A stretch of 42,098 nucleotides of DNA from an uncultured Bacteroidales bacterium (GTDB taxonomy: Bacteria > Bacteroidota > Bacteroidia > Bacteroidales > UBA932): contig ONIQ01000017.1 in the NCBI GenBank assembly GCA_900317925.1, forward strand, positions 1-42,098, written 5' to 3'. The notes beneath the pieces were generated by a model. That model made no database searches, was not told the origin of the DNA, and saw only the letters and a program-made list of their open reading frames with translations. Numbering within the stretch: position 1 is the first letter of the stretch; each line of letters starts with the position of its first letter. The translations under genes and the position numbers were made by a program. Of the stretch, positions 24,768 through 33,563 are shown in pieces.

Positions 24768-25949
24768 TTATTCTGCTTCAGAGGGGATGTAACCATAGGG
24801 AACCAGTTCCCACAGGTCAATATAGCCGCTGTTATGATAGGAGTTTTTGAAAACGATGGCAAAATACCTTCCGGCCTTGGCGGGGGAGATGGCGATTTCG
24901 GGATCGTTGTCGTTGCGGTTGACCGTCCCCTCGAAGACGGGGGTGCCGTAGTTTTGGGCATAGTCGGCATCGTCCGGATCGAAGGGTTTGTCACCTATAT
25001 ACACGGCGATCTCCCGGATGTAGTGATACGTGCTTCCGCTCGGGCTCAGGTTCATCACAAAGGACGAGAAGGTGTTCTCCTTCCCTTCCTCCGTCCCGGT
25101 ATCGACGGTCAGGACCTTCGGGAATTTCTTGGCATCGGACGAACTGCGCGAAGAGTGCCAGCGGCCGCTGCTGGAGGCATTGCCATCGAAAATCTTGTCG
25201 GCCGTGTAACTGCTATACTCTTGATCGGTTGTGACGGAAACTTTCCAACCTTTTGTGTCCAGCGGATACAGGATGGGCTCCGGAGATTTGGTCCAACTGA
25301 CGGAAGCCACTTCGTCCATACCATCTGCCGGTTTGTAACTGGAACGGTATTCGAAATACTTTCCTTTTTGGGCTCCGGGAAGGCGAATCTCGCGGTCGGC
25401 CGGAAGCATGGTGGGGCCTTCGATCCATTGGCCCGCGGCATTCTTGTAACGGAAGTGTGTCGCGGTCATCTCATCGGTCGATTTGGTCATAAGGATAACA
25501 GCGTCTTCACCGTCCATCTTGGCCGATGAGACACTCCTTTCGGCGTGGGAAACCAGCCAACTCTCACCGAAGGGTGCTGTGGTGAGTTCTGTGGCAAGGG
25601 ACTTGTTGCCCGCCTCATCGAAATTCACGATTTCAAACGTATAGGAACGGTCTTCCAGATTATCAATGGTAGCCTCGAGCTTCCCTGCCGGATAATCGGC
25701 GTAGTTGAAGTCACGTGACTGGGTGCGGTTGTCCCAGAAGACCTTGGCTGTGCGCAGGGACGGGTCCATGGGCGCTTCCCATTTCAGGGTAATGCGCTGG
25801 TAACCCTTCTCAACGCTGGCATTGATGGCTTTGGCCGGATAGATGTAGCCGCCTTCTTTGAGGTATTCCTTGTACACCGTGTCCTGTTTGGCACAGGATG
25901 CCGCCAGGGTCAGGACACCGAAAAATGTTATGGTAAGGATCTTTTTCAT
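24768..25949 (-). CDS. lipoprotein with DUF4998-like and discoidin-like domains
   Basis: A 393-aa lipoprotein with the signal MKKILTITFFGVLTLAASC and lipidated Cys19. The part after it (DTVYKEYLKEGGYIYPAKAI, LKWEAPMDPSLRTAKVFWD) matches the DUF4998 pattern, a fibronectin-III-like module common in SusCD operons. The C-terminal ~150 residues (KIFDGNASSSGRWHS to SGYIDLWELVPYG) look like an F5/8 type C (discoidin) carbohydrate-binding fold. It most likely is a surface glycan-binding protein assisting SusD. It lies 12 nt after the DUF4959-type gene and 3 nt before the phosphoesterase gene. Confidence 0.78.
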   Translation of the reverse strand: MKKILTITFFGVLTLAASCAKQDTVYKEYLKEGGYIYPAKAINASVEKGYQRITLKWEAPMDPSLRTAKVFWDNRTQSRDFNYADYPAGKLEATIDNLEDRSYTFEIVNFDEAGNKSLATELTTAPFGESWLVSHAERSVSSAKMDGEDAVILMTKSTDEMTATHFRYKNAAGQWIEGPTMLPADREIRLPGAQKGKYFEYRSSYKPADGMDEVASVSWTKSPEPILYPLDTKGWKVSVTTDQEYSSYTADKIFDGNASSSGRWHSSRSSSDAKKFPKVLTVDTGTEEGKENTFSSFVMNLSPSGSTYHYIREIAVYIGDKPFDPDDADYAQNYGTPVFEGTVNRNDNDPEIAISPAKAGRYFAIVFKNSYHNSGYIDLWELVPYGYIPSEAE

Positions 25950-25961
25950 CTCTGGTCGCGT

Positions 25962-27254
25962 TTAGTTGGATTGGATGACTTGGCCGAACGGGGTCACTTC
26001 ACCGGTCTGGACCTGACGGTTGGACGTGTTGTGGCCATATTCGAAGGTGGTGAATGTGTGGACGAAGACCACCCGCAGGTAACGGACCTCATCGTTGCAG
26101 CGAGGATACTGGACCGGATCAAACTCAAAGTCATTTCCGGCATTGAATACCTGTCCGTCTTCAGAAGTGATGTCGCCCGGAAGGCCGTTGGCCAGGTAGC
26201 CGGAGGGCTTGGCCTGCGTGAACTTGCCCAGACAGAACCAGGAATCGTCAAAGCCATAGGGGTTGTCGGGCGTGGGCTCTACTATTTCGCCGGTAGGGTT
26301 CATGCTGCCCCAGAATTCATAATCACGAACGGCACCGCCGCCAAAGATAATATAGCCAATACGCGGCAGCGTGGTAACGCGGCTCAGGCGTGCGGTCACG
26401 CCCAGGTCGATGGTGAGCCAGGTAGGGCTGGGTCCGTCGGGCATGCTGACGAAGAAATGGGGAGTCTGGCTGAGACCGGATCCGTCCCACAGGGCGGCCG
26501 TGGGGTAGTTGGACTCGTTGTAGCTGAAACAGTTGTCATCGGCGATGCCGGCCCGTTTGAATTTTTTCGGATCCAGTTTCACTTCTTCGATCGGCGTCAG
26601 GACGGCGACCGTGGTGTCGGAGATGTTCCCCCAGTGGTCCCGCAGATAGACCCCGAAGATGGCCTCTTTCGGTTCCAGGCCGCGGCGGGACAGGAAAATG
26701 TCTTCGCTCGCGGTGAACAGGGTGGTTACCTCCTCCCATTTCATGTCCTTGGGCGCCTTGCCCATGTCCGAAAGGTCGTCATCCTTGAGGATGCAGATGG
26801 CCAGGTCGCTTTTCGAGACGTTCTTGGCGATGTGTACCTTCACGCCGCCGAAGGATTCCATGACGGTGAATTCCGTGGTCTGGATGGCGGGCGCCAGCGG
26901 GGTTACTTTCACCTCGGTTTCTTTAGACCGCTCCTCATTTACATTGAAAGCATACAATTTGATGGAGCGTTCTTTCGTGTCATTGAAGCCCTCGATGGTG
27001 AGGCTGTCCACGTAACGGGATATTTTTGCATTGACCTCTGCTCCGTTGCGCTCGTAAACGGCAACAACGCCTTTGAGATACTCGTCATCGGGAATGTTGA
27101 CCTTGATGACGGCGCCTCCGGCGGTAGGACGGACTTCCTTGACGGTGATAGGACCCGGGACGGGGACGTCGGGTCGCTGGTCAATGCGTCCGCCAAGGTC
27201 CTTCCCGCAGGAAACGATCAGGGCGATACTAAGAAGAATTGCTATCTTTTTCAT
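25962..27254 (-). CDS. DUF4959/DUF5126/DUF5000-like surface lipoprotein
   Basis: A 430-aa lipoprotein from MKKIAILLSIALIVSCGKD, with lipidated Cys16. The N-terminal beta module (ITVKEVRPTAGGAVIKVNIP) resembles DUF4959, the middle (TTEFTVMESFGGVKVHI to GNISDTTVAVLTP) resembles DUF5126, and the C-terminal part (AALWDGSGLSQTPHFFVS, LTIDLGVTARLSRVTTLPR) is a discoidin-like DUF5000. This order is common in Bacteroidetes glycan loci next to SusD and suggests cell-surface glycan binding. Several in-frame starts exist (27269, 27260, 27254); 27254 gives the cleanest signal peptide. It follows susD by 20 nt. Confidence 0.8.
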   Translation of the reverse strand: MKKIAILLSIALIVSCGKDLGGRIDQRPDVPVPGPITVKEVRPTAGGAVIKVNIPDDEYLKGVVAVYERNGAEVNAKISRYVDSLTIEGFNDTKERSIKLYAFNVNEERSKETEVKVTPLAPAIQTTEFTVMESFGGVKVHIAKNVSKSDLAICILKDDDLSDMGKAPKDMKWEEVTTLFTASEDIFLSRRGLEPKEAIFGVYLRDHWGNISDTTVAVLTPIEEVKLDPKKFKRAGIADDNCFSYNESNYPTAALWDGSGLSQTPHFFVSMPDGPSPTWLTIDLGVTARLSRVTTLPRIGYIIFGGGAVRDYEFWGSMNPTGEIVEPTPDNPYGFDDSWFCLGKFTQAKPSGYLANGLPGDITSEDGQVFNAGNDFEFDPVQYPRCNDEVRYLRVVFVHTFTTFEYGHNTSNRQVQTGEVTPFGQVIQSN

Positions 27255-27274
27255 ACTCATTCTTTCCATAAAAT

Positions 27275-29224
27275 TTACCAACCGAGATTTTGTACCAGAT
27301 TCGGGTTCCGTTCCAGGTAATAGGTGCTAATGGGCCAGAAATAATCTTTCAGGCCGAAAGTCTGGCTGGCGACCAGTTTCTTGACATAATAGTCTTCCGG
27401 CGTAGATCCCGTGACCGTGTACCCATAAATCCCTTTCTGGTACTCGGCAGGTGCTTCCTTCCAGCGGCGGATGTCCCAGAATCGCTGGCTCTCGAAGCAG
27501 AGTTCAACCAGCCGTTCGCGGTGAATGATATTCCGCATACCGTACTGGGTGTTATAGTAGCCGGGATTGTTGCTGAACTGGTCCCAGGATGTCTTGACAT
27601 CGGGGATACCGGCCCGCTGGCGGATGGCATCCAGATACTGGAACAGGTCGGCGCTGTGCGGTCCGTTCGGGCCTTCGGCCTCGTTGATGGCTTCTGCATA
27701 GAGCAGGTACAGATCTGCCAGACGGATGATGGGCCAGGCGAAATTGTAGGAGGAGAACTTGTTCGCGGCTGTGAAGTTACACTGGATCGGGTAAAGCTTT
27801 TTGGCAAAGTAACCCGTGACAGGCCCCACCTCGCCGCCGGATTTGCCCTGGGCGCCGCCGTTGCGGCACTCGAGGTGATGGATGCCTTCGGGCTGGAGGT
27901 CGTTGTAGTTGGCCAGCTGGCCCACCCATTTTCCTCCGTCAAAGCCCAGGAAGGCGTAAAAACGGGGTTCGCGGTTGAAGTTCTGCTCTACGGTGGTGTA
28001 GCCCTGCTCCAGGTAGAAGGAGTGGTCGGCCGACCCGGCGCGGAGGGCCTGGGTGTTCGTATTTTCCCAGGAACGGTCGTTGGCAATAGGAAGCCCGTTG
28101 TTGGTCAGGAACTGGTCCACAATTTTCATGGGCACGCCGACAAAACGATAGCCGCCCGTGGTGTGGGAGTTGTCGGTCATATTCGGCATGGTCCACTGCT
28201 GGAAGGCCGTATTTTCACCGTACCCGCCGGGGTCTCGCTGGGTATTGCCCCAGACCACTTCCGTGTTCCAGTTCTCAGAGAAAGCCTTCCGCAGGGTCAC
28301 CGTGGTCATGAGCGAATCGACCATGCGGTAATCCTGTTTTACATAACTCTTGTCATAGAGCTTGATGTTGGCCAGGGCACATTCGTCAATGGCTTCCTTG
28401 CAGGCGGTTACGGCATAGGTCCAGCGTGCCAGTTTCTGTTCGGGCGTCTTGGAGGGGAACAGCTGGCGTCCCTGGTTGTCCACCAGGGAGGCTTCCTCTT
28501 CGTTGCCGTTGAACAGCGGGCTGGCGGCATAGACGGCGACCTTGGCTTTCAGGGCCTTGCAGACCGGTTTGGTGATGTGCCCGTATTGGTCGGTCGATTC
28601 CGGAAGCAGGGGGAGGTCGGTATAAGCCTTGTCCAGTAGCTCGATGATATAGTCGAAACAATCGTCGATGTTGTCACGGTACACACGCACCGTTTCAACG
28701 TCAGAGTCAATAGGTAAACTTTCCCGGATGACGGGAACCGGTCCCCATTTGCGGACCAGATTGAAGTGGTAATAGGCCTTCAGGAAGGTGGCTTCGGCCT
28801 TCCACTGCTGTTTTTCGGTACGGGTCATGTCCGGCACGCGGTCCACGTTCTCCACGAGGATGTCGCAGCAGCGGATGCCCCGGTACATGTCTGCCCAGTC
28901 GTTGGCATAGACGTTGGAGGCGCTCTGGTATCCGCGGGCTATCTGGAAGTACGTGTTCCGGACACGGTCGTTGGTGTTGGAAACGATCCGGCCCACCAGG
29001 TCCCACAACTCATCTCCGGTGAGCATGGCCGGGTCGTGGATGACGTTGCCTTCGATGGGCATATAGGAGTAGCACGTGCCCAGATACCGCTCGGCGGTGG
29101 ATCGGAGGTTGAATGCCATGTCCAGCGTGGCGATACCATCGTTCGGCACCACGTCGAGGAATTTATTGCAGCTTCCTGCTAAGGTCAGGAGGCAAAGGGT
29201 AGCGAATGCATATATCTTTTTCAT
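27275..29224 (-). CDS. SusD/RagB-family glycan-binding lipoprotein
   Basis: A surface lipoprotein of 649 aa that lids the SusC channel and captures the glycan. The signal MKKIYAFATLCLLTLAGSC precedes NKFLDVVPNDG, the standard SusD opening. Further SusD marks are the TPR-rich helical N-terminal half (FLKAYYHFNLVRKWGPVPVI), the RLADLYLLYAEAINEAEG segment, and the C-terminal IHRERLVELCFESQRFWDIR followed by ERNPNLVQNLGW. It lies 10 nt downstream of susC. Ligand specificity cannot be read, though the neighbouring GH92 genes suggest mannose-containing glycans. Confidence 0.95.
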   Translation of the reverse strand: MKKIYAFATLCLLTLAGSCNKFLDVVPNDGIATLDMAFNLRSTAERYLGTCYSYMPIEGNVIHDPAMLTGDELWDLVGRIVSNTNDRVRNTYFQIARGYQSASNVYANDWADMYRGIRCCDILVENVDRVPDMTRTEKQQWKAEATFLKAYYHFNLVRKWGPVPVIRESLPIDSDVETVRVYRDNIDDCFDYIIELLDKAYTDLPLLPESTDQYGHITKPVCKALKAKVAVYAASPLFNGNEEEASLVDNQGRQLFPSKTPEQKLARWTYAVTACKEAIDECALANIKLYDKSYVKQDYRMVDSLMTTVTLRKAFSENWNTEVVWGNTQRDPGGYGENTAFQQWTMPNMTDNSHTTGGYRFVGVPMKIVDQFLTNNGLPIANDRSWENTNTQALRAGSADHSFYLEQGYTTVEQNFNREPRFYAFLGFDGGKWVGQLANYNDLQPEGIHHLECRNGGAQGKSGGEVGPVTGYFAKKLYPIQCNFTAANKFSSYNFAWPIIRLADLYLLYAEAINEAEGPNGPHSADLFQYLDAIRQRAGIPDVKTSWDQFSNNPGYYNTQYGMRNIIHRERLVELCFESQRFWDIRRWKEAPAEYQKGIYGYTVTGSTPEDYYVKKLVASQTFGLKDYFWPISTYYLERNPNLVQNLGW

Positions 29225-29234
29225 ATCCGTCCGA

Positions 29235-32200
29235 TTATTTGAAGGTTACGTGAAGACCGATATTGAAAGTACGCTGGATCGGGTAGTTGAGGCCCGAATC
29301 GGCAAGTTCCGGATCCCAGAGTTTGAACCGGCTCCAGCAAAGGAGGTTGTTGCCCTGGAAGTAAAAACGCAGGTTCTCGATGTGCCAGCCCTTTGTCCAC
29401 TTGTACGGAAGGGTGTAACCGAATTCCAACTGTTTCAGACGCAGGAAGGCGCCGTCGCGCATCCACCAGGTACTCTCGGCGGAGTTGTTGTAGTTCGCAT
29501 ATGCGCTATAGCGCGGCCACAGGGCATAGATGTCGCGGTTGTCCTCGCTCCAGTGGCTGTCGGCATAGGCTTTCAGCAGTTGTGTGTTGTGGACGAACGG
29601 GGCCGTGCCCGCGATATTCTTGGAGGGATTGTAGTCCGTGGAGGCGTCGATCCAGAAAGACTCGTTGGCCAGACCCTGGAAGAAGACCGAGAAGTCAAAG
29701 CCTTTCCAGCCCATGGAAGCACCGAAACCGTAGATGATTTCCGGCGAGGTCGGCAGACCGATCGGCACACGGTCGGCTTCGGTGATGACACCGTCGCCGT
29801 TCACATCGGTGTACTTGATGTCGCCGCCGCCGTACTGGCTACCGAAGGATGCCTGCGAAGGGCTGTTGGCCGCTTCTTCATCGTCAATGAAGAGGCGCTC
29901 TGCGATATAGCCCCAGGTCTGCTTGATGGAATGGCCCTTGTGCAGGCGGTATTCTTCTTTGTATTCGGGTTCCTCGTATACAAGATACTCGCTGGTGGAA
30001 TAGGTGAAGTTACCGCGGGCCGATGTCCAGAAATCTTTGCTCCATACTTGCTTGTAGTCGGCCTGGATATCAATACCATGGGCTTTGGCTTCACCGATGT
30101 TGGCCGAGATCCCGGCCTGCAGACCCATGGTCTCCGGCACATCGGCGCGGGACATGAAGATGTCCTTGCGGTGCTCGGTGAAGAACTCGGCAATCACGTC
30201 AATCTTCTTGAATAAACCCAGTTCTACTGCGTAGTTGGCCTTGTAGGAGGTTTCCCACGTAATGGCTTCGTTGGCGTAGCGGTTTACCGTGATGCCGTTG
30301 AAGGTCACGCCCTTGTTTTCTCCGAAGAACGACTTGCGGGCTGTGCTGTTCATGGCCATCTCCGAGAGATAGTAGAAACGGTTGGAGGAACTGCCGATGT
30401 TATCGTTACCCACCAGACCGTAGGACGCACGCAACTTCAGGTTGTGGACGTATTTTTCTTTGATTTTCTTGAACCAGGGCTCATTGGAGATCACCCAGGC
30501 GCCGCCGAAGGAGGGGAAGAAACCCCAGCGTTTGCTCTCATGGAAACGTTCGGAACCATTGTAACCGAAGTTGAACTCGGCAAAGTAGCGCTTGTCCCAG
30601 CCGTAGGTGAAACGTCCGGAAAGGCCGGCGTTGCGGGAAGGCAGGGAAAGTTGCAGGGAACCGGCGTTGGCGTTGAGTTGCTCACGGGCCGTAAGAACCA
30701 GCAGGCCGGTTACCTCGTGCTTGCCGAATTCGCGGGCATAGTTCAGCCGGCTTTCGGAATACATGGTATTGGTAATGGTCTTGGCTCCTTCCGAGTAAGT
30801 CAGGTAGTCCGTACCCGTATCGTTGATACGCTGGATGTGATATTCTCCCGTATAGGAATCATAACTGTCCAACGTATACCAGAAGGGAGAGAAGGAACGA
30901 TAAACGGCGTAATTGGAAAGACGCGTCAGGTTGAAGAGCGTCATGAACTTCAGGCCCTTGGTGATGAAACTCAGGTCCTGGTTCAGTTCCACCGCTGCAA
31001 TCATCTGCGAACGCTGGAGGTCCCGGTAGCCGCGCACCAGGTCGGCATAGGGATTGGAGTAGGAACCGTCCTTGTAGTTACCGAACATGATGTGCTGGAT
31101 GCCTACGTGTTCTTCGTCCATGGGATAATAAGGCGGGAACAACACGGGGTCGGAGTGGACCACCTGCTTGTACACGGCATCACCACCATTGAGCGGGCCG
31201 GTATAGTCCGTGAAGTTTCCCGTCAGACGGACGGCCAACTGGGTGGTCTTGGTTATGTTGATATCCACGTTGGACCGCAGGGTGTAGGTCTTCTGGTCGA
31301 TGTTGTTGTTGAAGGAGTTGCGTTTGTCTACCTTTAGGATACCGGTATCTTCGGTAAAGGAACCCGTCACATAATAGCGGGCCACCTTGCCGCCGCCTCG
31401 GGCCGAGATGTTGGCGCGGTACGCTGTAGAGAAGTCCTTGAACAGCATGTCGTACCAGTCGTTGGCCGGATAGATCAGTCGGTTGGCGCCTTCTTTACCG
31501 GTTTGTTCAATCTTGTCATACGAATACATCAGTTCGCCCAGAGGGTCACGCGTCGAAATGGCCTCGTTGTAGGCTTTCATGTAGGTGACCGGATCGGCCA
31601 GTTCGATGTTGGAAGTCGGCTGGGAGATGGAGGTCTCCACGCGGGCGAAAATCTTCGCCGGACCTTCCTGGCCGCGTTTGGTGGTCACGTAGATGACACC
31701 GTTCGCACCGCGCGCACCGTACAGGGCCGTAGCCGTCGCGTCCTTCATGATGGAGAAACTTTCGATGTCATCCGGCTGCAGACGTGCCAGGTCGGTGCTC
31801 GTCAGTTCGATGTTGTCGATCAGGATGAGCGGGGAGGTGTTGGCACCGAAGGTGGTGATACCACGCACGAAGAAGTCGGCGTTGTCCTGTCCCGGCTCAC
31901 CGCTTCGCTGGTAAGCAATCACACCTGCCACGTTACCCGCAAGGGCGGTGGTGAGGTTGCTGGAAGGGACCTTCAGCGTGGCCACGTCAATGGCGGTCAC
32001 GGAACCGATAACACTCTCTTTGCGCTGTTTGCCGAAAGCCACGGCCACGGCTTCGTCCAGCACTTCTGCCTGGTTCTTCAATTTGACAAGGAAGTTGGTC
32101 CCGTCGCCCACGGTAAGGGTCTGGGGCTCCTTGCCGAAGAATTCGACCTTGAGTTGGTCTGTGGACTTGACACCGGAAATCTCAAAGGCGCCGTCCAGGT

Positions 32201-32372
32201 CCGCGATCACGCCGCGGGTGGATCCCACGACGGATACGGTGGCACCGGGCAGGGTTTGTCCGGTCTCCTCTTCATACACCACGCCTTTCACCGTCTTGGT
32301 CTTTGTCTGCGCCAGGGCGCCGACAGCAAGCAAGACAGTAAAAAGCATCGAAATGATTTTACGCATAAACAT
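29235..32372 (-). CDS. SusC/RagA-family TonB-dependent transporter
   Basis: A 1045-aa outer-membrane transporter that imports oligosaccharides using TonB energy. After the signal peptide (IISMLFTVLLAVGALAQ) comes a carboxypeptidase-regulatory-like domain (VKGVVYEEETGQTLPGATVS), then the plug with LQPDDIESFSIMKDATATAL and YGARGANGVIYVTTKRG, the SusC signature. The rest is a 22-strand barrel ending in FNIGLHVTFK with the terminal aromatic. Two ATGs (32372 and 32366) are possible. It pairs with SusD 10 nt downstream and follows a small lipoprotein by 15 nt. No HTCS, SusR or ECF-sigma/anti-sigma regulator is present in the window. Confidence 0.96.
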   Translation of the reverse strand: MFMRKIISMLFTVLLAVGALAQTKTKTVKGVVYEEETGQTLPGATVSVVGSTRGVIADLDGAFEISGVKSTDQLKVEFFGKEPQTLTVGDGTNFLVKLKNQAEVLDEAVAVAFGKQRKESVIGSVTAIDVATLKVPSSNLTTALAGNVAGVIAYQRSGEPGQDNADFFVRGITTFGANTSPLILIDNIELTSTDLARLQPDDIESFSIMKDATATALYGARGANGVIYVTTKRGQEGPAKIFARVETSISQPTSNIELADPVTYMKAYNEAISTRDPLGELMYSYDKIEQTGKEGANRLIYPANDWYDMLFKDFSTAYRANISARGGGKVARYYVTGSFTEDTGILKVDKRNSFNNNIDQKTYTLRSNVDINITKTTQLAVRLTGNFTDYTGPLNGGDAVYKQVVHSDPVLFPPYYPMDEEHVGIQHIMFGNYKDGSYSNPYADLVRGYRDLQRSQMIAAVELNQDLSFITKGLKFMTLFNLTRLSNYAVYRSFSPFWYTLDSYDSYTGEYHIQRINDTGTDYLTYSEGAKTITNTMYSESRLNYAREFGKHEVTGLLVLTAREQLNANAGSLQLSLPSRNAGLSGRFTYGWDKRYFAEFNFGYNGSERFHESKRWGFFPSFGGAWVISNEPWFKKIKEKYVHNLKLRASYGLVGNDNIGSSSNRFYYLSEMAMNSTARKSFFGENKGVTFNGITVNRYANEAITWETSYKANYAVELGLFKKIDVIAEFFTEHRKDIFMSRADVPETMGLQAGISANIGEAKAHGIDIQADYKQVWSKDFWTSARGNFTYSTSEYLVYEEPEYKEEYRLHKGHSIKQTWGYIAERLFIDDEEAANSPSQASFGSQYGGGDIKYTDVNGDGVITEADRVPIGLPTSPEIIYGFGASMGWKGFDFSVFFQGLANESFWIDASTDYNPSKNIAGTAPFVHNTQLLKAYADSHWSEDNRDIYALWPRYSAYANYNNSAESTWWMRDGAFLRLKQLEFGYTLPYKWTKGWHIENLRFYFQGNNLLCWSRFKLWDPELADSGLNYPIQRTFNIGLHVTFK

Positions 32373-32387
32373 TATGGTTGGTTTTGG

Positions 32388-33320
32388 TTATTTTTCAGTA
32401 TATCCTCCTCCGGTGATCCCTCCGCCGCCGGTTTCCGGCTCCCAGGCCGACAGCGTCCGCCGGACACGGTATAATTTCCCGGCCTGCGGGGCTTCCTTGG
32501 GATCAAAGGTGGCCGACCAAGTGGTCTCACCGTCTTTGACTTCAATAATGGAGCCGGTAAAATCATCTCCGGCCCAGATACAGAGCCAGTTGTGCAACGT
32601 GTTTCCTTCAGGAGTCCCAGCCACGGTAGCGATAGGCCCTTTGGTGTTACGGTTGGCGATGCGGAAGGGCACTCCCCAGGTCAGCCGGACGCGGTTGTAG
32701 AAGGTTTTCCCCTCGTTTTTCAGGGTGATGGCCGTCCCCACGGGGGGAACGGAACCTTCAGGGAAAGAGAGTTCCAATTTCAGCAGGGAGGTCCTGTAGC
32801 TGAATGCGACGGTTCCGGCCAGGTTGCCGGCGCTGCCTTCCAAGGCTTCCAGGGGAACGGAACCGGCGATGATCTGCCGTCCCATGGCTTCCTGCAGGCT
32901 TCCGCTCTGTGCGGCCAGTTCTACGAAGGGGGTCGCCCCGTATGTCATGTAGTCGGGTTCGGCGTCGCTGTCCAGATAGGTGAATATCTCGGTAGATCCG
33001 TCCGGGACGGAAATATCTCCGGCGGAGAAGGCCGCCCTTCTGCCGTCCGCAGAGAGAGAGGCGGGATCGACGGGCAGGACGATTTCGTTTCCGACCTGGT
33101 TTCCGGCCGCATTGCGGAAGTAGACCAAGATCCGGTCATGTGCATCGAAGGATACTTTATATCCGTTTTCGTCCCCGCCCGCCCATTGCAGCTTGGTAAC
33201 GGGAGGGAGCGATGCGTCCAGGCACAGGCGGATACCGGCGGACTCCGGAGACGGCGAGTCTTTCCGACAGGCACAGAGCGTCCCGGAAATCCATGCGATA
33301 ATGAGCAGCCACTTTTTCAT
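32388..33320 (-). CDS. lipoprotein of unknown function, fimbrillin-like N-terminal module
   Basis: A 310-aa lipoprotein from the ATG at 33320 (MKKWLLIIAWISGTLCACRK), lipidated at Cys16 or Cys18. The first region (LPPVTKLQWAGGDENGYKVS, followed by DRILVYF) shares the LPxxTK...W...D layout with the GLUG protein and the phosphoesterase of this locus, suggesting a fimbrillin-like beta fold. The rest is beta-rich with no catalytic motif seen, and ends in a glycine-rich tail (ETGGGGITGGGYTEK). It starts 10 nt after a 47-aa peptide gene and precedes susC, so a role in surface assembly or glycan binding is plausible. Confidence 0.75.
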   Translation of the reverse strand: MKKWLLIIAWISGTLCACRKDSPSPESAGIRLCLDASLPPVTKLQWAGGDENGYKVSFDAHDRILVYFRNAAGNQVGNEIVLPVDPASLSADGRRAAFSAGDISVPDGSTEIFTYLDSDAEPDYMTYGATPFVELAAQSGSLQEAMGRQIIAGSVPLEALEGSAGNLAGTVAFSYRTSLLKLELSFPEGSVPPVGTAITLKNEGKTFYNRVRLTWGVPFRIANRNTKGPIATVAGTPEGNTLHNWLCIWAGDDFTGSIIEVKDGETTWSATFDPKEAPQAGKLYRVRRTLSAWEPETGGGGITGGGYTEK

Positions 33321-33330
33321 AATTGTTTTG

Positions 33331-33474
33331 CTACCAATCTCCTCCGAATCCATAGTCCAAATCCTGCCCGTCCAGGTCCATCTCCGGTTCCGGGCTACCG
33401 GACAACAGCGCCGCCGCTTCCAAGCAGTCCAACAGGGAAGCGTCCGGGGTGCGATATGCCGATACCTTTTTCAT
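33331..33474 (-). CDS. 47-aa peptide A preceding the SusCD operon lipoprotein
   Basis: A short frame starting MKKVSAYRTPDASLLDCLEA and ending DLDYGFGGDW. It sits 19 nt downstream of a good -7 box and 10 nt ahead of the next gene, as the first gene of the operon. It resembles the 44-aa peptide at 36425-36559 in layout: basic start, a T-P pair near residue 9-11, LL-rich middle with LL.(A/G)S, then an acidic C-terminus with Trp. There is no signal peptide. Peptides of this style often precede surface lipoprotein genes in Bacteroidetes, but I know no established function. A leader-peptide role is an alternative. Confidence 0.6.
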   Translation of the reverse strand: MKKVSAYRTPDASLLDCLEAAALLSGSPEPEMDLDGQDLDYGFGGDW

Positions 33475-33492
33475 TCGTCAGCAAAAAGAATA

Positions 33493-33524
33493 CAAACTTA
33501 ATAAAAAAAAGAAAAAGAGACAAC
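33493..33524 (-). promoter_or_regulatory. promoter of the SusCD operon
   Basis: On the minus strand GTTG (33524-33521), a 20-nt spacer, and TAAGTTTG (33500-33493) match the Bacteroidetes pattern. The -7 box ends 18 nt before the peptide A ATG. The -33 box lies within the terminator stem of the upstream GLUG gene. Confidence 0.55.
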
Positions 33525-33542
33525 CGAAATTGCCTCTTTTTC
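33503..33542 (-). terminator. intrinsic terminator after the GLUG-repeat gene
   Basis: Arms 33511-33523 and 33530-33542 pair over 13 positions, the single non-Watson-Crick position being a G-U wobble. The loop is 6 nt, and on the minus strand eight T follow (33510-33503). This is the clearest intrinsic terminator in the window and lies 21 nt past the GLUG gene stop. Confidence 0.85.
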
Positions 33543-33563
33543 TTCAAAAAGAATGGTTCCGTC

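Noticed and set aside
25971-27320. A 449-codon plus-strand frame opposite the DUF4959-like gene
   Set aside because: Mirror composition with no signal or motif, and the opposite strand has a lipoprotein signal and operon spacing.
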